Positions 1 to 8,519 are shown, counted from the stretch's first letter. The stretch: 64,000 nucleotides of DNA from Actinomycetes bacterium (GCA_023460975.1 JAEWOG010000045.1:62001-126000); one strand, 5' to 3'. Numbers and translations: made by a program. The notes: a model not told the origin generated them from the letters alone.

Positions 1-1
1 C

Positions 2-919
2 TCGCTCGTGGTGCGTGTGGTGACGCTCCCGACGGCGATCGGCGGCTACCGGCACCGGGTTGCGCACGGCCTGAGCACGCAGACGTGGGGCGGCTGGCTG
101 CGCGACGTGGCGGTCGGGCTGGCGTTCGACGTGGTGGTGACGTCGCTGGTCGTGGTGGGCCTCATCGGGCTCGTACGCCGCCTGCCGCGCGCGTGGCCAG
201 CGGTGGCTGGGGTCGTGGCGGCCGGCTTCGTGGTGGTCGGCTCGCTGGCGTACCCGGTGGTCGTCGAGCCGCTGTTCAACTCGTTCGAGCCACTGCCCGA
301 CGGCCCGGTGCGTCAGGGCGTTCTCGACCTCGCCGAGCGCGAAGGGGTCGAGGTGGGCGACGTGCTGGTGGCCGACGCGTCGCGGCGTACGACGACCCTC
401 AACGCGTACGTCTCCGGGATCGGCGCCACCAAGCGGGTGGTCCTGTACGACACCCTGCTCACCGAGGCGGACAAGGGCGGTTCAGCGCAGGACGAGGTGA
501 TGGTGATCGTGGCCCACGAGCTCGCGCACGCCAAGAACCACGACGTGTTGGTGGGGACTGCGCTCGGAGCGCTGGGCGTGGGCGCCGGGGTCGGTGCGCT
601 CGGGCTGGTCCTCGGCCGCAGGCAGCGGCCGGGCCCCGAGCTGGTGCCCGCCCTGCTGGCGGCGTACGTGCTGGCGGTGCAGGTCTCCAACCCGCTCACC
701 AACACCGTCTCCCGTCACCTGGAGGCGCGCGCTGACCTGGTGTCGCTGGAGGTCACCGACGCGCCCGACGCGTTCATCGCGATGCAGCGGCGACTCGCGC
801 TGCGCTCGCTGGCCGACCCGACACCCCCCCGGGTGACGCAGTGGCTGTGGGGTTCCCATCCCACCGTGCTGGAGCGGATCGGGATGGCGCAGGAGGTGGA
901 GGAGTCCCGGACGTCATGA
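2..919 (+). CDS. M48-family membrane zinc metalloprotease (5' end outside window)
   Basis: Carboxy-terminal ~305 residues of a Ste24/HtpX-type M48 protease; the frame is open from base 2, so the true start lies upstream. The zinc motif HELAH sits near visible residue 170, followed by a hydrophobic stretch, and a later EARAD segment probably supplies the third zinc ligand. Hydrophobic segments at about residues 35-55, 65-80 and 190-225 would anchor it in the membrane. Family members cleave membrane or prenylated proteins near the bilayer; the substrate here cannot be read. A 49-bp palindrome lies 106 bp beyond the stop codon. Confidence 0.85.
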   Translation, partial: SLVVRVVTLPTAIGGYRHRVAHGLSTQTWGGWLRDVAVGLAFDVVVTSLVVVGLIGLVRRLPRAWPAVAGVVAAGFVVVGSLAYPVVVEPLFNSFEPLPDGPVRQGVLDLAEREGVEVGDVLVADASRRTTTLNAYVSGIGATKRVVLYDTLLTEADKGGSAQDEVMVIVAHELAHAKNHDVLVGTALGALGVGAGVGALGLVLGRRQRPGPELVPALLAAYVLAVQVSNPLTNTVSRHLEARADLVSLEVTDAPDAFIAMQRRLALRSLADPTPPRVTQWLWGSHPTVLERIGMAQEVEESRTS

Positions 920-1025
920 GGTCGGCAGCCGGGCGGGCCACCATCCGGGGACGTCCACGTTCGTGATCACCGCAGGCAAGACCAGCACCCTCGCCATCCG
1001 CCGCACCTGAGCCGCGCTCCTGCCT

Positions 1026-1074
1026 GGGTTGCGGTGTCTGTGAGTCACCGGGTGACGCACAAACACCGCAACCC
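1026..1074. repeat. 49-bp near-perfect palindrome between M48 gene and PAP2-DGK gene
   Basis: Outer arms GGGTTGCGGTGT (1026-1037) and ACACCGCAACCC (1063-1074) pair perfectly. Inside them TGTG pairs with CACA and GTCACC with GGTGAC around a single central G, so each 24-base arm has only two mismatches. It lies 24 bp before the next start codon and overlaps where its promoter should be. It could be a rho-independent-type terminator (no T tract), an operator, or a remnant palindromic element. Confidence 0.6.
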
Positions 1075-1085
1075 GGCCCTCCCGG

Positions 1086-1091
1086 CATACT
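1086..1091 (+). promoter_or_regulatory. Candidate -10 box for a leaderless PAP2-DGK transcript
   Basis: CATACT ends six bases before GTG 1098, the spacing expected if transcription starts on the start codon. This favours GTG 1098 over the in-frame GTG at 1092. The palindrome 1026-1074 covers the -35 region. Confidence 0.4.
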
Positions 1092-1097
1092 GTGCGA

Positions 1098-2669
1098 GTG
1101 CTGGATCGACCACGTGTGTTCCTCGGCTGGAGTGCCGCCCTTCTCGTCGTGTTCGCGGTGATCGCGTTCCTGACCACGGGTGACCGGACGCCGCTCGACG
1201 GCTTCGACCTGCTCGGGCGCGACGCCGAGGACGCCGCAGACGAGTACGGCGCCCTGGTGAGCCTGCTGCGCGGCATCGAGGTCGCCTTCGACGTGATCGC
1301 GATGACCATCTACACGATCGTGATCGCCGGGCTGCTGCTGTGGAAGAGCCACCGGCGTGCGGCCGTCTACGTGGTGGCTGTCATGATCACCTCCACGCTC
1401 GCCAACCGCCTGCTCAAGTGGCTCTTCGACCGCGACCGGCCGCAGTGGCAGTGGACGGAGTACCTCCACGACTCCGCGTCCTTCCCCTCCGGTCACGCCA
1501 CCGGCATCGCGTCACTGGTCACGGTCCTGCTGGTGCTGGCGGGCATGTTCCTGCGTCGCCGCGGTCTGCGCCGGCTGGCGTACGTCTCCGGCGCACTGCT
1601 GGTGCTCGTCGTGTGCCTGGACCGGGTGCTGCTGGGGCGCCACTTCCCCAGCGACGTGATCGCCGGCACCGCCCTCGGGGTGGCTGTCGGGCTGCTGTGG
1701 CTGGTGGCGTACTCGCCGCGCCCGCGCGGGCACGCGGTCAAGGAGGAGCCCCTGCCCGAGGTCTACACCTCCGCGCGGCGCCTCACCGTCATCCTCAACC
1801 CCATCAAGGTGGAGGACCCCGGCCAGTTCCGCTCGATCGTGACCGCGATGGCGCTGGAGTCGGGCTGGTCGGAACCCCAGTGGCAGTACACGAGCGTTGA
1901 GGACCCCGGCACCGGCATGGCGCAGGCCGCGCTCGACGGTGAAGCCGACCTGGTCCTGGTCTGCGGCGGCGACGGGACCGTACGAGAGGTGTGCGCCGTC
2001 CTCGCCGGAACCGGAATCCCGGTCGGCATCATCCCTGCCGGCACCGGCAACCTGCTGGCACGCAACCTCGACATCCCGCTCTACATCCGTTCCGCCATCG
2101 ACGTGGGGCTCAACGGTCAGGACCGCGCCATCGACATGGTCGAGGTCGGCGGCGACGGCTTCGAGGGCACCCACTTCATGGTGATGGCCGGGATGGGCTT
2201 CGACGCCGCCATCATGGAAGGCGTCAACGAGGACATCAAGAAGCGCGTGGGCTGGTTCGCGTACGTCATCAGCGGCCTCAAGTCCCTGATGTTCCCGGCC
2301 ATGAAGGTCGAGATCTCGGTCGACGGCGGCGAGTTCACCACCCACCGGGCGCGCACGGTCGTGATCGGCAACGTCGGCTACCTCCAGGCCGGGATGCCAC
2401 TGCTGCCTGACGCCGCCATCGACGACGGCCAACTCGACGTGGTGCTGCTGCACCCCAAGCGGTTCCTGTCGTGGGTCCCGCTGGCCGTGCGGGTGATGTC
2501 CAAGTCGCAGCGTACGGACGAGACGATCGACCGGCTCACGGGCTCGGAGATCGTCGTACGTTCGCCTCAGGACGTGCCGCGCCAACTGGACGGGGACTCC
2601 ATCGGCAACGGGCGTGAGCTGCGCGCCACCTGCATCCACGGGCGGCTGCTCGTCCGCGTTCCGCGCTGA
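1098..2669 (+). CDS. PAP2 phosphatase - diacylglycerol/lipid kinase fusion
   Basis: Two-domain membrane lipid enzyme of ~523 residues. The N-terminal half is a PAP2 (type 2 phosphatidic acid phosphatase) domain with several membrane segments and all three signature motifs: KWLFDRDRP (~residue 107), PSGH (~130) and GRHFPSDV (~180). From ~residue 230 a diacylglycerol-kinase catalytic domain follows, with GGDGT (~290) and GTGNLLARN (~315). One half removes phosphate from lipids such as phosphatidic acid or undecaprenyl diphosphate, and the other phosphorylates a lipid alcohol, so the fusion could interconvert the two pools. Similar fusions are known in actinobacteria. GTG 1092 is an alternative start two codons upstream. 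Confidence 0.88.
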   Translation: MLDRPRVFLGWSAALLVVFAVIAFLTTGDRTPLDGFDLLGRDAEDAADEYGALVSLLRGIEVAFDVIAMTIYTIVIAGLLLWKSHRRAAVYVVAVMITSTLANRLLKWLFDRDRPQWQWTEYLHDSASFPSGHATGIASLVTVLLVLAGMFLRRRGLRRLAYVSGALLVLVVCLDRVLLGRHFPSDVIAGTALGVAVGLLWLVAYSPRPRGHAVKEEPLPEVYTSARRLTVILNPIKVEDPGQFRSIVTAMALESGWSEPQWQYTSVEDPGTGMAQAALDGEADLVLVCGGDGTVREVCAVLAGTGIPVGIIPAGTGNLLARNLDIPLYIRSAIDVGLNGQDRAIDMVEVGGDGFEGTHFMVMAGMGFDAAIMEGVNEDIKKRVGWFAYVISGLKSLMFPAMKVEISVDGGEFTTHRARTVVIGNVGYLQAGMPLLPDAAIDDGQLDVVLLHPKRFLSWVPLAVRVMSKSQRTDETIDRLTGSEIVVRSPQDVPRQLDGDSIGNGRELRATCIHGRLLVRVPR

Positions 2670-3040
2670 GGCGGAGCGGGCCGGCGTACCAACGCCCCGG
2701 TCCAGTTACGGGCCACCGAGCCGTCCGGGTCCAGGCGGTCCATGTAAAGCGGGGTTATCGCATCTTGTGCATGCCTGTAACGGAGCGCCAGTACGGATAA
2801 CCCCGCTTTACATCGGGCCGGCCGGCCGGGCGGAGGCGGCCTACCGGCGGCCGGGCGTACGAAGCCTGCTGAGCACACGGGACTAGACCGAATGGTCCTT
2901 CCGAACCACACAAGACGCACCGGAGGCCGGGTGTGTGCGGCGCCCGCGCTGCCTACGATCGAGGGACCCACCCCAGCGGACCCCACCCGCCGGGAACCCC
3001 AGGCCCCCGGGCCAGCAATCCCCCACCCCCAAGGACCCCG
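2670..3040. other. 371-bp intergenic region holding a 72-bp miniature element
   Basis: The only clear structure is the inverted-repeat element at 2742-2813. The rest is GC-rich with a GGCCGGCCGGCC run at its downstream edge. I see no convincing coding sequence, although the frame of the next gene stays open upstream to 2933. Confidence 0.6.
2742..2813 (+). mobile_element. 72-bp miniature inverted-repeat element, copy 1
   Basis: Perfect 18-bp terminal inverted repeats (ATGTAAAGCGGGGTTATC at 2742-2759 and its complement at 2796-2813) enclose 36 bp. A second 72-bp copy lies inverted at 8384-8455, and the two match at 65 of 72 positions when aligned in the same orientation. The exact shared length and AT-rich tips set it apart from neighbouring sequence. 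No target duplication is visible. It is MITE-like in form; a bidirectional terminator or a small structured RNA are alternatives. Confidence 0.7.
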
Positions 3041-6000
3041 ATGCCACCCACATCACGGGGGCAGCTCGGCCGCGCCCGCGCGCGCCGAACCGCCACCCTC
3101 CTGTCCATCGCGCTCTCGGCCGGCCTGCTCGCCTCGGCAGTCCCCGCCCTCGCCCACCCCGCGGCCACGGCGAACGGAACCCCCGTCGAACTGCCCGTAC
3201 GGGACGCCTACCGGCCCGGCGCCGACCTCGGCTTCGCGGACCTCGACCGCACCGGCGCCGTACGGGTCCAGCGCAACGACCTGACCGGCGCCCTGGCCGG
3301 ACGCGTGGACCTGATCCAAGCCACCTCCAGCTCCCCGGTCGGCAACAAGGCGGCCGAGCGACCCATGGCGGTCGCCGAGCGCGCGACTCTGCTCAGTTTC
3401 ATCCCGGCCCAGGCCACTACGCGCGTGAGCGTCCGGGTGAGCGTCGACGGCACCGTCATGGGAACCCTCACCATGAACCACCCTCGCCGCATCCCCGCCT
3501 CCGACCAGACGTACGACTCGCGCGGCTCCGTGGCGTGGTCGACGCAGGCGTGGTCGGTGGAACTGCCGTGGCAGTGGGTACGCCCCGATCTGACACTCAC
3601 CTTCACCGACGGCGACGGTCGCAGCGGTTCCACGCCCGTCGAACTGGCCGCTCCCGTGGAGATGGTGATCAACAACATCCAGCTGGGCATGCTCACCACC
3701 GCGCCCGACAGCGGCGGCCACCGCTTCATCCGGCAGCCCGCCAACGGCGCCACCGACTACTTCCAGACGATCCCGATCGCGCAGATGACGATGGCGCGCT
3801 ACGAGAAGGTCGAGCTCGACAAGGTGATCGTGCGCACCGGGGCGATCTATGACACGGCGTCGGCGGGTGAGGGCGGCGTCTACAGCGGCGACATGCGCGA
3901 GAACGTCGGCAAGGCGCAGGTCTCCACCGGCATCAACCTCGCCACGTGGGGCATCACCAGCTCCGACATGAACCAGAACCAGCCCCAGGTCACCAACCAG
4001 CGCGTCATCCACCACTCCGCAGGCATGTACGCCAACGGTTACCAGTCCCACGGCCTGTCCGGCGGCAACGGCATGGCCACGCTGTACGACTCCTTCGGCA
4101 ACGAGCTCAGCCACGAGCTCGGACACTCCTACGGCCTGGGCCACTTCCCCGGCAAGGACAACTCCAAGACCGGCGACGACCGCATCCGCAACGCCAGCCA
4201 CCACATGGACTCCGGGTGGGGGTGGATCGCCTACCGCAAGCTCATGCGCTCGAACCTCAACCCGGGCGCGTACGAGCCGGTGCGCAAGATCGACGAAGTG
4301 CCCTTCACCGAGAGCCTCGCCGGGAAGTACAACTTCAACACCGACACGATGGCAGGCGGCTGGGACGCCAGCCCCGTCGCGGACTACACCCACATGACCG
4401 CCTACAGCCTGCGCCGCACCCAGGACCACATGCGTACGGTCACCGCCGACACTGCCTACCCCAGCGGCTACCGCGACTGGGACGCCACCGCTGGGGAGTG
4501 GGTGGACGCCAAGGTGACCAACCCGGGGTTCAACCGCCCCCGGCCCGCCCGGGTGGGCGGCTCGGTCTTCACGCTCCTCGGCGGCTACAACCCGGCCAAT
4601 CCGGCTCAGTCGCTGCTCTACCCGGCCTTCCGGTCCAACTACGGCGTCACCTTCGACCTGCCGCAGGTCGACCCGACCGCTGTGACGCAGACGCGCCGGT
4701 GCTGGGTCCAGATCACCTTCACCTCCCTGCCGACCCGGTACGTCGAGATCGGCGCCGGCGACGGCGTGAAGCAGCTCAACATCAACATCGCCGAGTCCGA
4801 CGAGCCCACCGGAGCGCAGATCGCCTGCCGCAAGGACGGCATCACCACGACCCTCGGCGAGCCGATCACGATCGCGACCGACCTCGCCCCCATGGCTGCC
4901 CCCGTCGTCGTCGGCCGCACCGCCGGCTTCGAGGCGCTGCGCACCGTAGAACTGACGGGCCTCGAAGCGCGCCTGGCGTCGCTGGCGGACCAGGCGTACC
5001 CGGCCCTGACGACGAACGAGCTCCGCATCCTGCGCGGGTGGTCGGACGACCTGTCCGCCCTCTCCCCCGCCGCCCGCGAGGTCGCCGAGCGCGCCCTGCA
5101 CCTGGCCGACGACGCTGCGGACCTGAAGGCGTGGGTCGCCGAGCACGGCGACGCCCTCGGCGACGACGACCCCTCCGGTGCCAGCGCCACGCTCATGGCC
5201 TTCCTGCAAGGGCACGGCTACCTCGACGGACCAGGCCGCGTGCTGCCCGTCGGGAACACCGTCACCGTCGACGGCGGCAAGTGCCTCACCCTCGACCAGG
5301 AAGCCGACGGCAGCACCCTCGTACGGGCCACGACGTCGAAGACGCTGTGCACGGGATCCTCGGCGGAGACCTGGTGGGTGGACAGCGCCGGGCGGATCCA
5401 CCCCGCCGACCGACCCGAACTGTGCCTGCGTGCACAGACCCCCGTCGTCACGGCACCGTGCTCCGACGCGATGGAGCAGCGTTGGCTGCTGCAGGACGAC
5501 GGCCACGTCGTACGAGCGAGCGCACCGGGGACGGCGCTGGACCTGTTCCGCAGCAACCATCGTCCGGGGCTGTACGGCCACTCCGCGGGAGGCAACCAGA
5601 TCTGGACGGGCTTCGTCACCAGCCCCCACACCCTGCTCGGCGCCCTGGACGCCGCGGGACTCTCCGCCCTGTGGAGCGCGTGGCGCCCGATGGTGGGCGT
5701 CGACACCTCCGTCGCCCCCGGCGAGTCCGGCTGGATCACCTCACCCAGCCATGCCTCGGCCCGCGCCCACGATCCGTTCACCTCGACGCCGCTCGCCGGG
5801 GAGATCAGCCTCGGCGGCGCGTGGACGCCCGCCCCGGTGGCCCTCGGGCAGGGCGAGAGCGTCGTACGGGTGCGCGCCACCAACAGCCGCGGCGCGACCA
5901 GCACCACCGTCCGGACCGTGCGCGTCGACACCGTCGCACCCGCGACCGTGCTGACCGACGACCACGGCGCGCGGCTCACGGCCACGGACGCGACGTCCGG

Positions 6001-6502
6001 CGTGCAGCGCATCGAGTGGCGCGACGGGTCGGGGGCGTGGCAGACCTACACCGCTCCGGTGACCGGCCTGACCGGGTCGTTGTCCTTCCGCGCCCTCGAC
6101 GTCGCCGGCAACGTCGAGGCGTCCCACGTCGTGCCGCTGGCCGAGTTGCCGCCGGGCGCCGTCACCCCACCCGGAGGCTCCAGCCCGCTGCCGCAGACCA
6201 AGCGCCTGCGCACCCGCACCACGCTCGTGGCGCCTGCCACGGTCGCCCCGAATGCCCGCTTCGTCGCCAAGGTGAAGGTCCGTACGGCCTCCGGGGCCAA
6301 GGTCCCCGGACGGGTCAAGGTGAAGGTGCACCTGGGCAAGCGGAAGGTGCTCACCCGCGTCGCCACCCTCAGGAAGGGCAAGATCTGGGTCGCGATCCCC
6401 GGCCTGAAGACGCCGGGACGCCACACGATCACGGTGGTCTACGTGGGCGACACCACCCGGGCACGGTCGCGGGCCAAGCGGGTCGTCCGGGTCACCCGAT
6501 GA
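3041..6502 (+). CDS. Secreted M66-type zinc metalloprotease with ricin-like and Ig-like C-terminal regions
   Basis: Large exported protease of 1153 residues. ATG 3041 has an AAGGA ribosome-binding site and begins a signal peptide (arginine-rich n-region, hydrophobic core, cleavage near ALA-HP, ~residue 38). The catalytic motif HELGHSYGLGH (His358, His362, His368) is the extended HExxHxxGxxH form of StcE/dictomallein-like M66 mucin-type proteases. Residues ~735-860 with paired cysteines and QxW-like repeats resemble a ricin-type sugar-binding lectin. The last ~95 lysine-rich residues form an Ig-like surface domain. Likely role: degradation of extracellular glycoproteins. The lectin assignment is an inference. 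It ends 6 bp from the convergent neighbour. Confidence 0.82.
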   Translation: MPPTSRGQLGRARARRTATLLSIALSAGLLASAVPALAHPAATANGTPVELPVRDAYRPGADLGFADLDRTGAVRVQRNDLTGALAGRVDLIQATSSSPVGNKAAERPMAVAERATLLSFIPAQATTRVSVRVSVDGTVMGTLTMNHPRRIPASDQTYDSRGSVAWSTQAWSVELPWQWVRPDLTLTFTDGDGRSGSTPVELAAPVEMVINNIQLGMLTTAPDSGGHRFIRQPANGATDYFQTIPIAQMTMARYEKVELDKVIVRTGAIYDTASAGEGGVYSGDMRENVGKAQVSTGINLATWGITSSDMNQNQPQVTNQRVIHHSAGMYANGYQSHGLSGGNGMATLYDSFGNELSHELGHSYGLGHFPGKDNSKTGDDRIRNASHHMDSGWGWIAYRKLMRSNLNPGAYEPVRKIDEVPFTESLAGKYNFNTDTMAGGWDASPVADYTHMTAYSLRRTQDHMRTVTADTAYPSGYRDWDATAGEWVDAKVTNPGFNRPRPARVGGSVFTLLGGYNPANPAQSLLYPAFRSNYGVTFDLPQVDPTAVTQTRRCWVQITFTSLPTRYVEIGAGDGVKQLNINIAESDEPTGAQIACRKDGITTTLGEPITIATDLAPMAAPVVVGRTAGFEALRTVELTGLEARLASLADQAYPALTTNELRILRGWSDDLSALSPAAREVAERALHLADDAADLKAWVAEHGDALGDDDPSGASATLMAFLQGHGYLDGPGRVLPVGNTVTVDGGKCLTLDQEADGSTLVRATTSKTLCTGSSAETWWVDSAGRIHPADRPELCLRAQTPVVTAPCSDAMEQRWLLQDDGHVVRASAPGTALDLFRSNHRPGLYGHSAGGNQIWTGFVTSPHTLLGALDAAGLSALWSAWRPMVGVDTSVAPGESGWITSPSHASARAHDPFTSTPLAGEISLGGAWTPAPVALGQGESVVRVRATNSRGATSTTVRTVRVDTVAPATVLTDDHGARLTATDATSGVQRIEWRDGSGAWQTYTAPVTGLTGSLSFRALDVAGNVEASHVVPLAELPPGAVTPPGGSSPLPQTKRLRTRTTLVAPATVAPNARFVAKVKVRTASGAKVPGRVKVKVHLGKRKVLTRVATLRKGKIWVAIPGLKTPGRHTITVVYVGDTTRARSRAKRVVRVTR

Positions 6503-6508
6503 GCGGGC

Positions 6509-6976
6509 TCACCTCGGGTCGAGCCTGAACACCGGGATCTCGCGCTCGGTGCGCTCCGCGTACTTGGCGTAGTTGGGCCAGGTCTCGAGCATGGCCTGCC
6601 ACAACTCGGCCCGCTCCTCGCCTGCCACCTCGCGGGCGGTCACCGCGATGTCGCGTCCGTGCCAGTTGACGGACCCCTCGCCGGCCGCCCGCAGGTTGCC
6701 CACCCAGGCCGGCGGGGTGGGGGCGCCCCAGTTGGAACCGGCGACCAGCCACCCCCCACCGTGGGGGACGCACAGCAGCGGCGTGGTCCGTACGAGCCCG
6801 GTCTTGCGTCCGCGCACCGACAGCATCACCTCCGGCAGGCCGGCCGCCATCAGGAGCGTCAGACGACCCCGCGACACCTTCTGGATGCCGCGGTCGAGGC
6901 CGACGATGACCGTGCCGAACTTCGGGAGCCACGGCTGAGCGCCGAGTGCCAGGGCCACGGGACGGAGCGGGTTCAT
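6509..6976 (-). CDS. Deazaflavin (F420)-dependent nitroreductase/quinone reductase family protein
   Basis: 155-residue single-domain protein of the DDN/FDOR split-barrel family that uses F420H2 in actinobacteria. Recognisable segments are the GRKTGLVRTTPLL strand (~residues 55-67) and GGGWLVAGSNWG (~73-84), followed by the NLRAAGEGSVNW strand typical of the family. Its substrate is unknown; relatives reduce quinones, nitroimidazoles or enones. The start ATG 6976 has no Shine-Dalgarno but a TAATCT box six bases upstream, which lies in the 3' end of the preceding gene, so it may be transcribed both from there and by read-through. Confidence 0.82.
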   Translation of the reverse strand: MNPLRPVALALGAQPWLPKFGTVIVGLDRGIQKVSRGRLTLLMAAGLPEVMLSVRGRKTGLVRTTPLLCVPHGGGWLVAGSNWGAPTPPAWVGNLRAAGEGSVNWHGRDIAVTAREVAGEERAELWQAMLETWPNYAKYAERTEREIPVFRLDPR

Positions 6977-6985
6977 GCGCGGAGA

Positions 6986-7393
6986 TTAGCGCCTTCCGCG
7001 CGCGTGGGTAATGGCTTCGTCCTCCTCGGGGCTGAGCTGCTGGTCGCAACTCCAGGCCGCGATCGACTTCGCGTACGTCCGCGCCTGGGAGCGGCCGTGG
7101 ATCGACGAGAGCACGACCCCGTTGCCGGCGTCGTCGAGCATCGCAAGCGTCCACGACAGGTGTCCGCCGACGTCCCCGAAGGCGTCGTAGCGCACCACCG
7201 CGACGTGCCGCAGCGCGTCGGCCGCTTCGGCCTGCAGCGCCGCCACTTCCCGTCGCAGGCCCTCGACGTCCGTCGGCAGCGCGTCGGGATCGCCGGCCGG
7301 GCGGCGACCGGCGCCACGGGAGGCGCGTACGGCGAAGGCGAGCGCGGCGAGCGCCACCAGGAGGGCGAGGACGGAGAGGACGGTCGGCAGCAC
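6986..7393 (-). CDS. DUF4446 family membrane-anchored protein
   Basis: 135 residues. It has an N-terminal hydrophobic segment (~residues 4-25), a short coiled-coil-like stretch rich in Ala/Glu/Leu (~45-62), then the conserved DUF4446 block with VVRYDAFGDVGGHLSW (~67-82) and a GVVLSSIHGR strand. Function is unknown; the family is widespread in Gram-positives as a single-pass membrane protein. GTG 7393 is chosen because TAGTGT (7400-7405) stands six bases upstream with no ribosome-binding site. It is divergent from pheA. Confidence 0.8.
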   Translation of the reverse strand: MLPTVLSVLALLVALAALAFAVRASRGAGRRPAGDPDALPTDVEGLRREVAALQAEAADALRHVAVVRYDAFGDVGGHLSWTLAMLDDAGNGVVLSSIHGRSQARTYAKSIAAWSCDQQLSPEEDEAITHARGRR

Positions 7394-7399
7394 GCGACG

Positions 7400-7405
7400 A
7401 CACTA
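7400..7405 (-). promoter_or_regulatory. Candidate -10 box for the DUF4446 gene
   Basis: TAGTGT on the minus strand, six bases before GTG 7393, consistent with a leaderless message and fixing that start. Confidence 0.4.
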
Positions 7406-7485
7406 AGCCTCGATCGGCCGAATCGCATGCACCGCACAGTGGGCCGCCACGGGCCCGCGGCACGGCCCAGTGGCAGACTCGCAGC

Positions 7486-8334
7486 GTGAACGACTCGTCC
7501 GCCCAGCTGCGCATCGCCTATCAGGGTGAGCCCGGCGCCAACTCCCACATCGTGGCCAGGCAGGCCTACCCCGACGCGACCCACGTGCCGTGCGCGTCGT
7601 TCGAGGACGCGTTCTCGGCGGTGACGAGCGGCGAGGCCGACCTCGCGATGATCCCGATCGACAACACGATCGCGGGCCGCGTCGCCGACATCCACCACTT
7701 CCTGCCCGACTCGGGCCTCTACATCGTCGGCGAGCGGTTCCTGCGCATCCAGTTCGCCCTGATGGCGTTGCCGGGCGTGCGCGCCGACGAGGTCCGTACG
7801 ATCCACAGCCACGTGCACGCGCTCGGACAGTGCCGCGGCGTGATCCGCGAACTCGGCGCCCGTCCGGTCGTCTCGGGCGACACCGCCGGCGCCGCGCGAG
7901 AGGTCTCCGAATCGGGCGACCGCACGATGGCCGCGCTGGCTCCGCCTCTGGCCGCCGAGGTGTACGGCCTCGAGATCCTGCGCGACGAGGTCGAGGACTT
8001 CGACCACAACACGACCCGGTTCGTGATCCTCTCGCGCGACTACGTCCGCGCCCCTGCCGGCAACGGCCCGGTCGTCACCTCGTTCGTCTTCAACGTCCGC
8101 AACCTGCCCGCGGCGCTCTACAAGGCGCTCGGCGGCTTCGCGACCAACGGCGTCAACATGACCAAGCTGGAGTCGTACATGGTCGGCGGCGGCTTCACCG
8201 CCACCCAGTTCCTCGCCGAGGTCGACGGGCACCCCGACGACATCGGGCTCAAGCGTGCTCTGGAGGAGCTGGAGTTCTTCACCACCGAGGTGAAGGTCCT
8301 CGGCGTCTACCCCGCCGATCCCTCGCGCGGCTGA
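7486..8334 (+). CDS. pheA: Prephenate dehydratase
   Basis: Converts prephenate to phenylpyruvate in phenylalanine synthesis; cytosolic. 282 residues, the normal size of the monofunctional enzyme. The N-terminal type 2 periplasmic-binding-like catalytic domain starts with YQGEPGANSH and ends with the conserved TRF motif (NTTRFVIL, ~residue 179). The C-terminal ACT domain (~residues 190-275) carries LESYM, the position of the phenylalanine-binding ESRP motif, so feedback inhibition is likely though the motif is altered. GTG start at 7486. It is transcribed alone, with a 72-bp inverted-repeat element 49 bp downstream. Confidence 0.93.
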   Translation: MNDSSAQLRIAYQGEPGANSHIVARQAYPDATHVPCASFEDAFSAVTSGEADLAMIPIDNTIAGRVADIHHFLPDSGLYIVGERFLRIQFALMALPGVRADEVRTIHSHVHALGQCRGVIRELGARPVVSGDTAGAAREVSESGDRTMAALAPPLAAEVYGLEILRDEVEDFDHNTTRFVILSRDYVRAPAGNGPVVTSFVFNVRNLPAALYKALGGFATNGVNMTKLESYMVGGGFTATQFLAEVDGHPDDIGLKRALEELEFFTTEVKVLGVYPADPSRG

Positions 8335-8383
8335 CCCCCGTACGGCTCGGCTCGTCCTGCCCGGCTCGGCTCGCCCCGCCCTC

Positions 8384-8455
8384 ATGTAAAGCGGGGTTAT
8401 CCCCTCTGGTGCGCCGTCACAAGCATGCACAAGATGCGATAACCCCGCTTTACAT
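8384..8455 (-). mobile_element. 72-bp miniature inverted-repeat element, copy 2
   Basis: Same 18-bp terminal repeats as the copy at 2742 (8384-8401 and 8438-8455). The 36-bp core matches copy 1 at 29 of 36 positions only when reverse-complemented, so this copy is inverted. It lies between convergent genes, where a bidirectional terminator would also be useful. No direct repeats flank it. Confidence 0.7.
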
Positions 8456-8519
8456 GGGGACGGCGGGGCGGCGGGCGGGGCGGGGCGGCGGGCGGGGCGG
8501 AGAGGCGGGGCGGGAGAGG
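8456..8519 (+). other. G-run tract with G-quadruplex potential
   Basis: Immediately after the inverted-repeat element, 64 bases on the plus strand are almost entirely G with single C or A interruptions and contain many GGG or GGGG runs separated by 1-3 bases. This satisfies simple G-quadruplex rules. It sits between the 3' ends of convergent genes. It may only be low-complexity sequence. Confidence 0.5.

Noticed and set aside
2742..2813. Target-site duplication beside the 72-bp elements
   Set aside because: Flanks (GTCC/CGGG at copy 1, CCTC/GGGG at copy 2) show no direct repeat, so insertion is not proven.
3053..5629. 858-codon antisense frame under the M66 protease
   Set aside because: Typical high-GC shadow frame; the plus-strand protein has clear catalytic and signal-peptide features.
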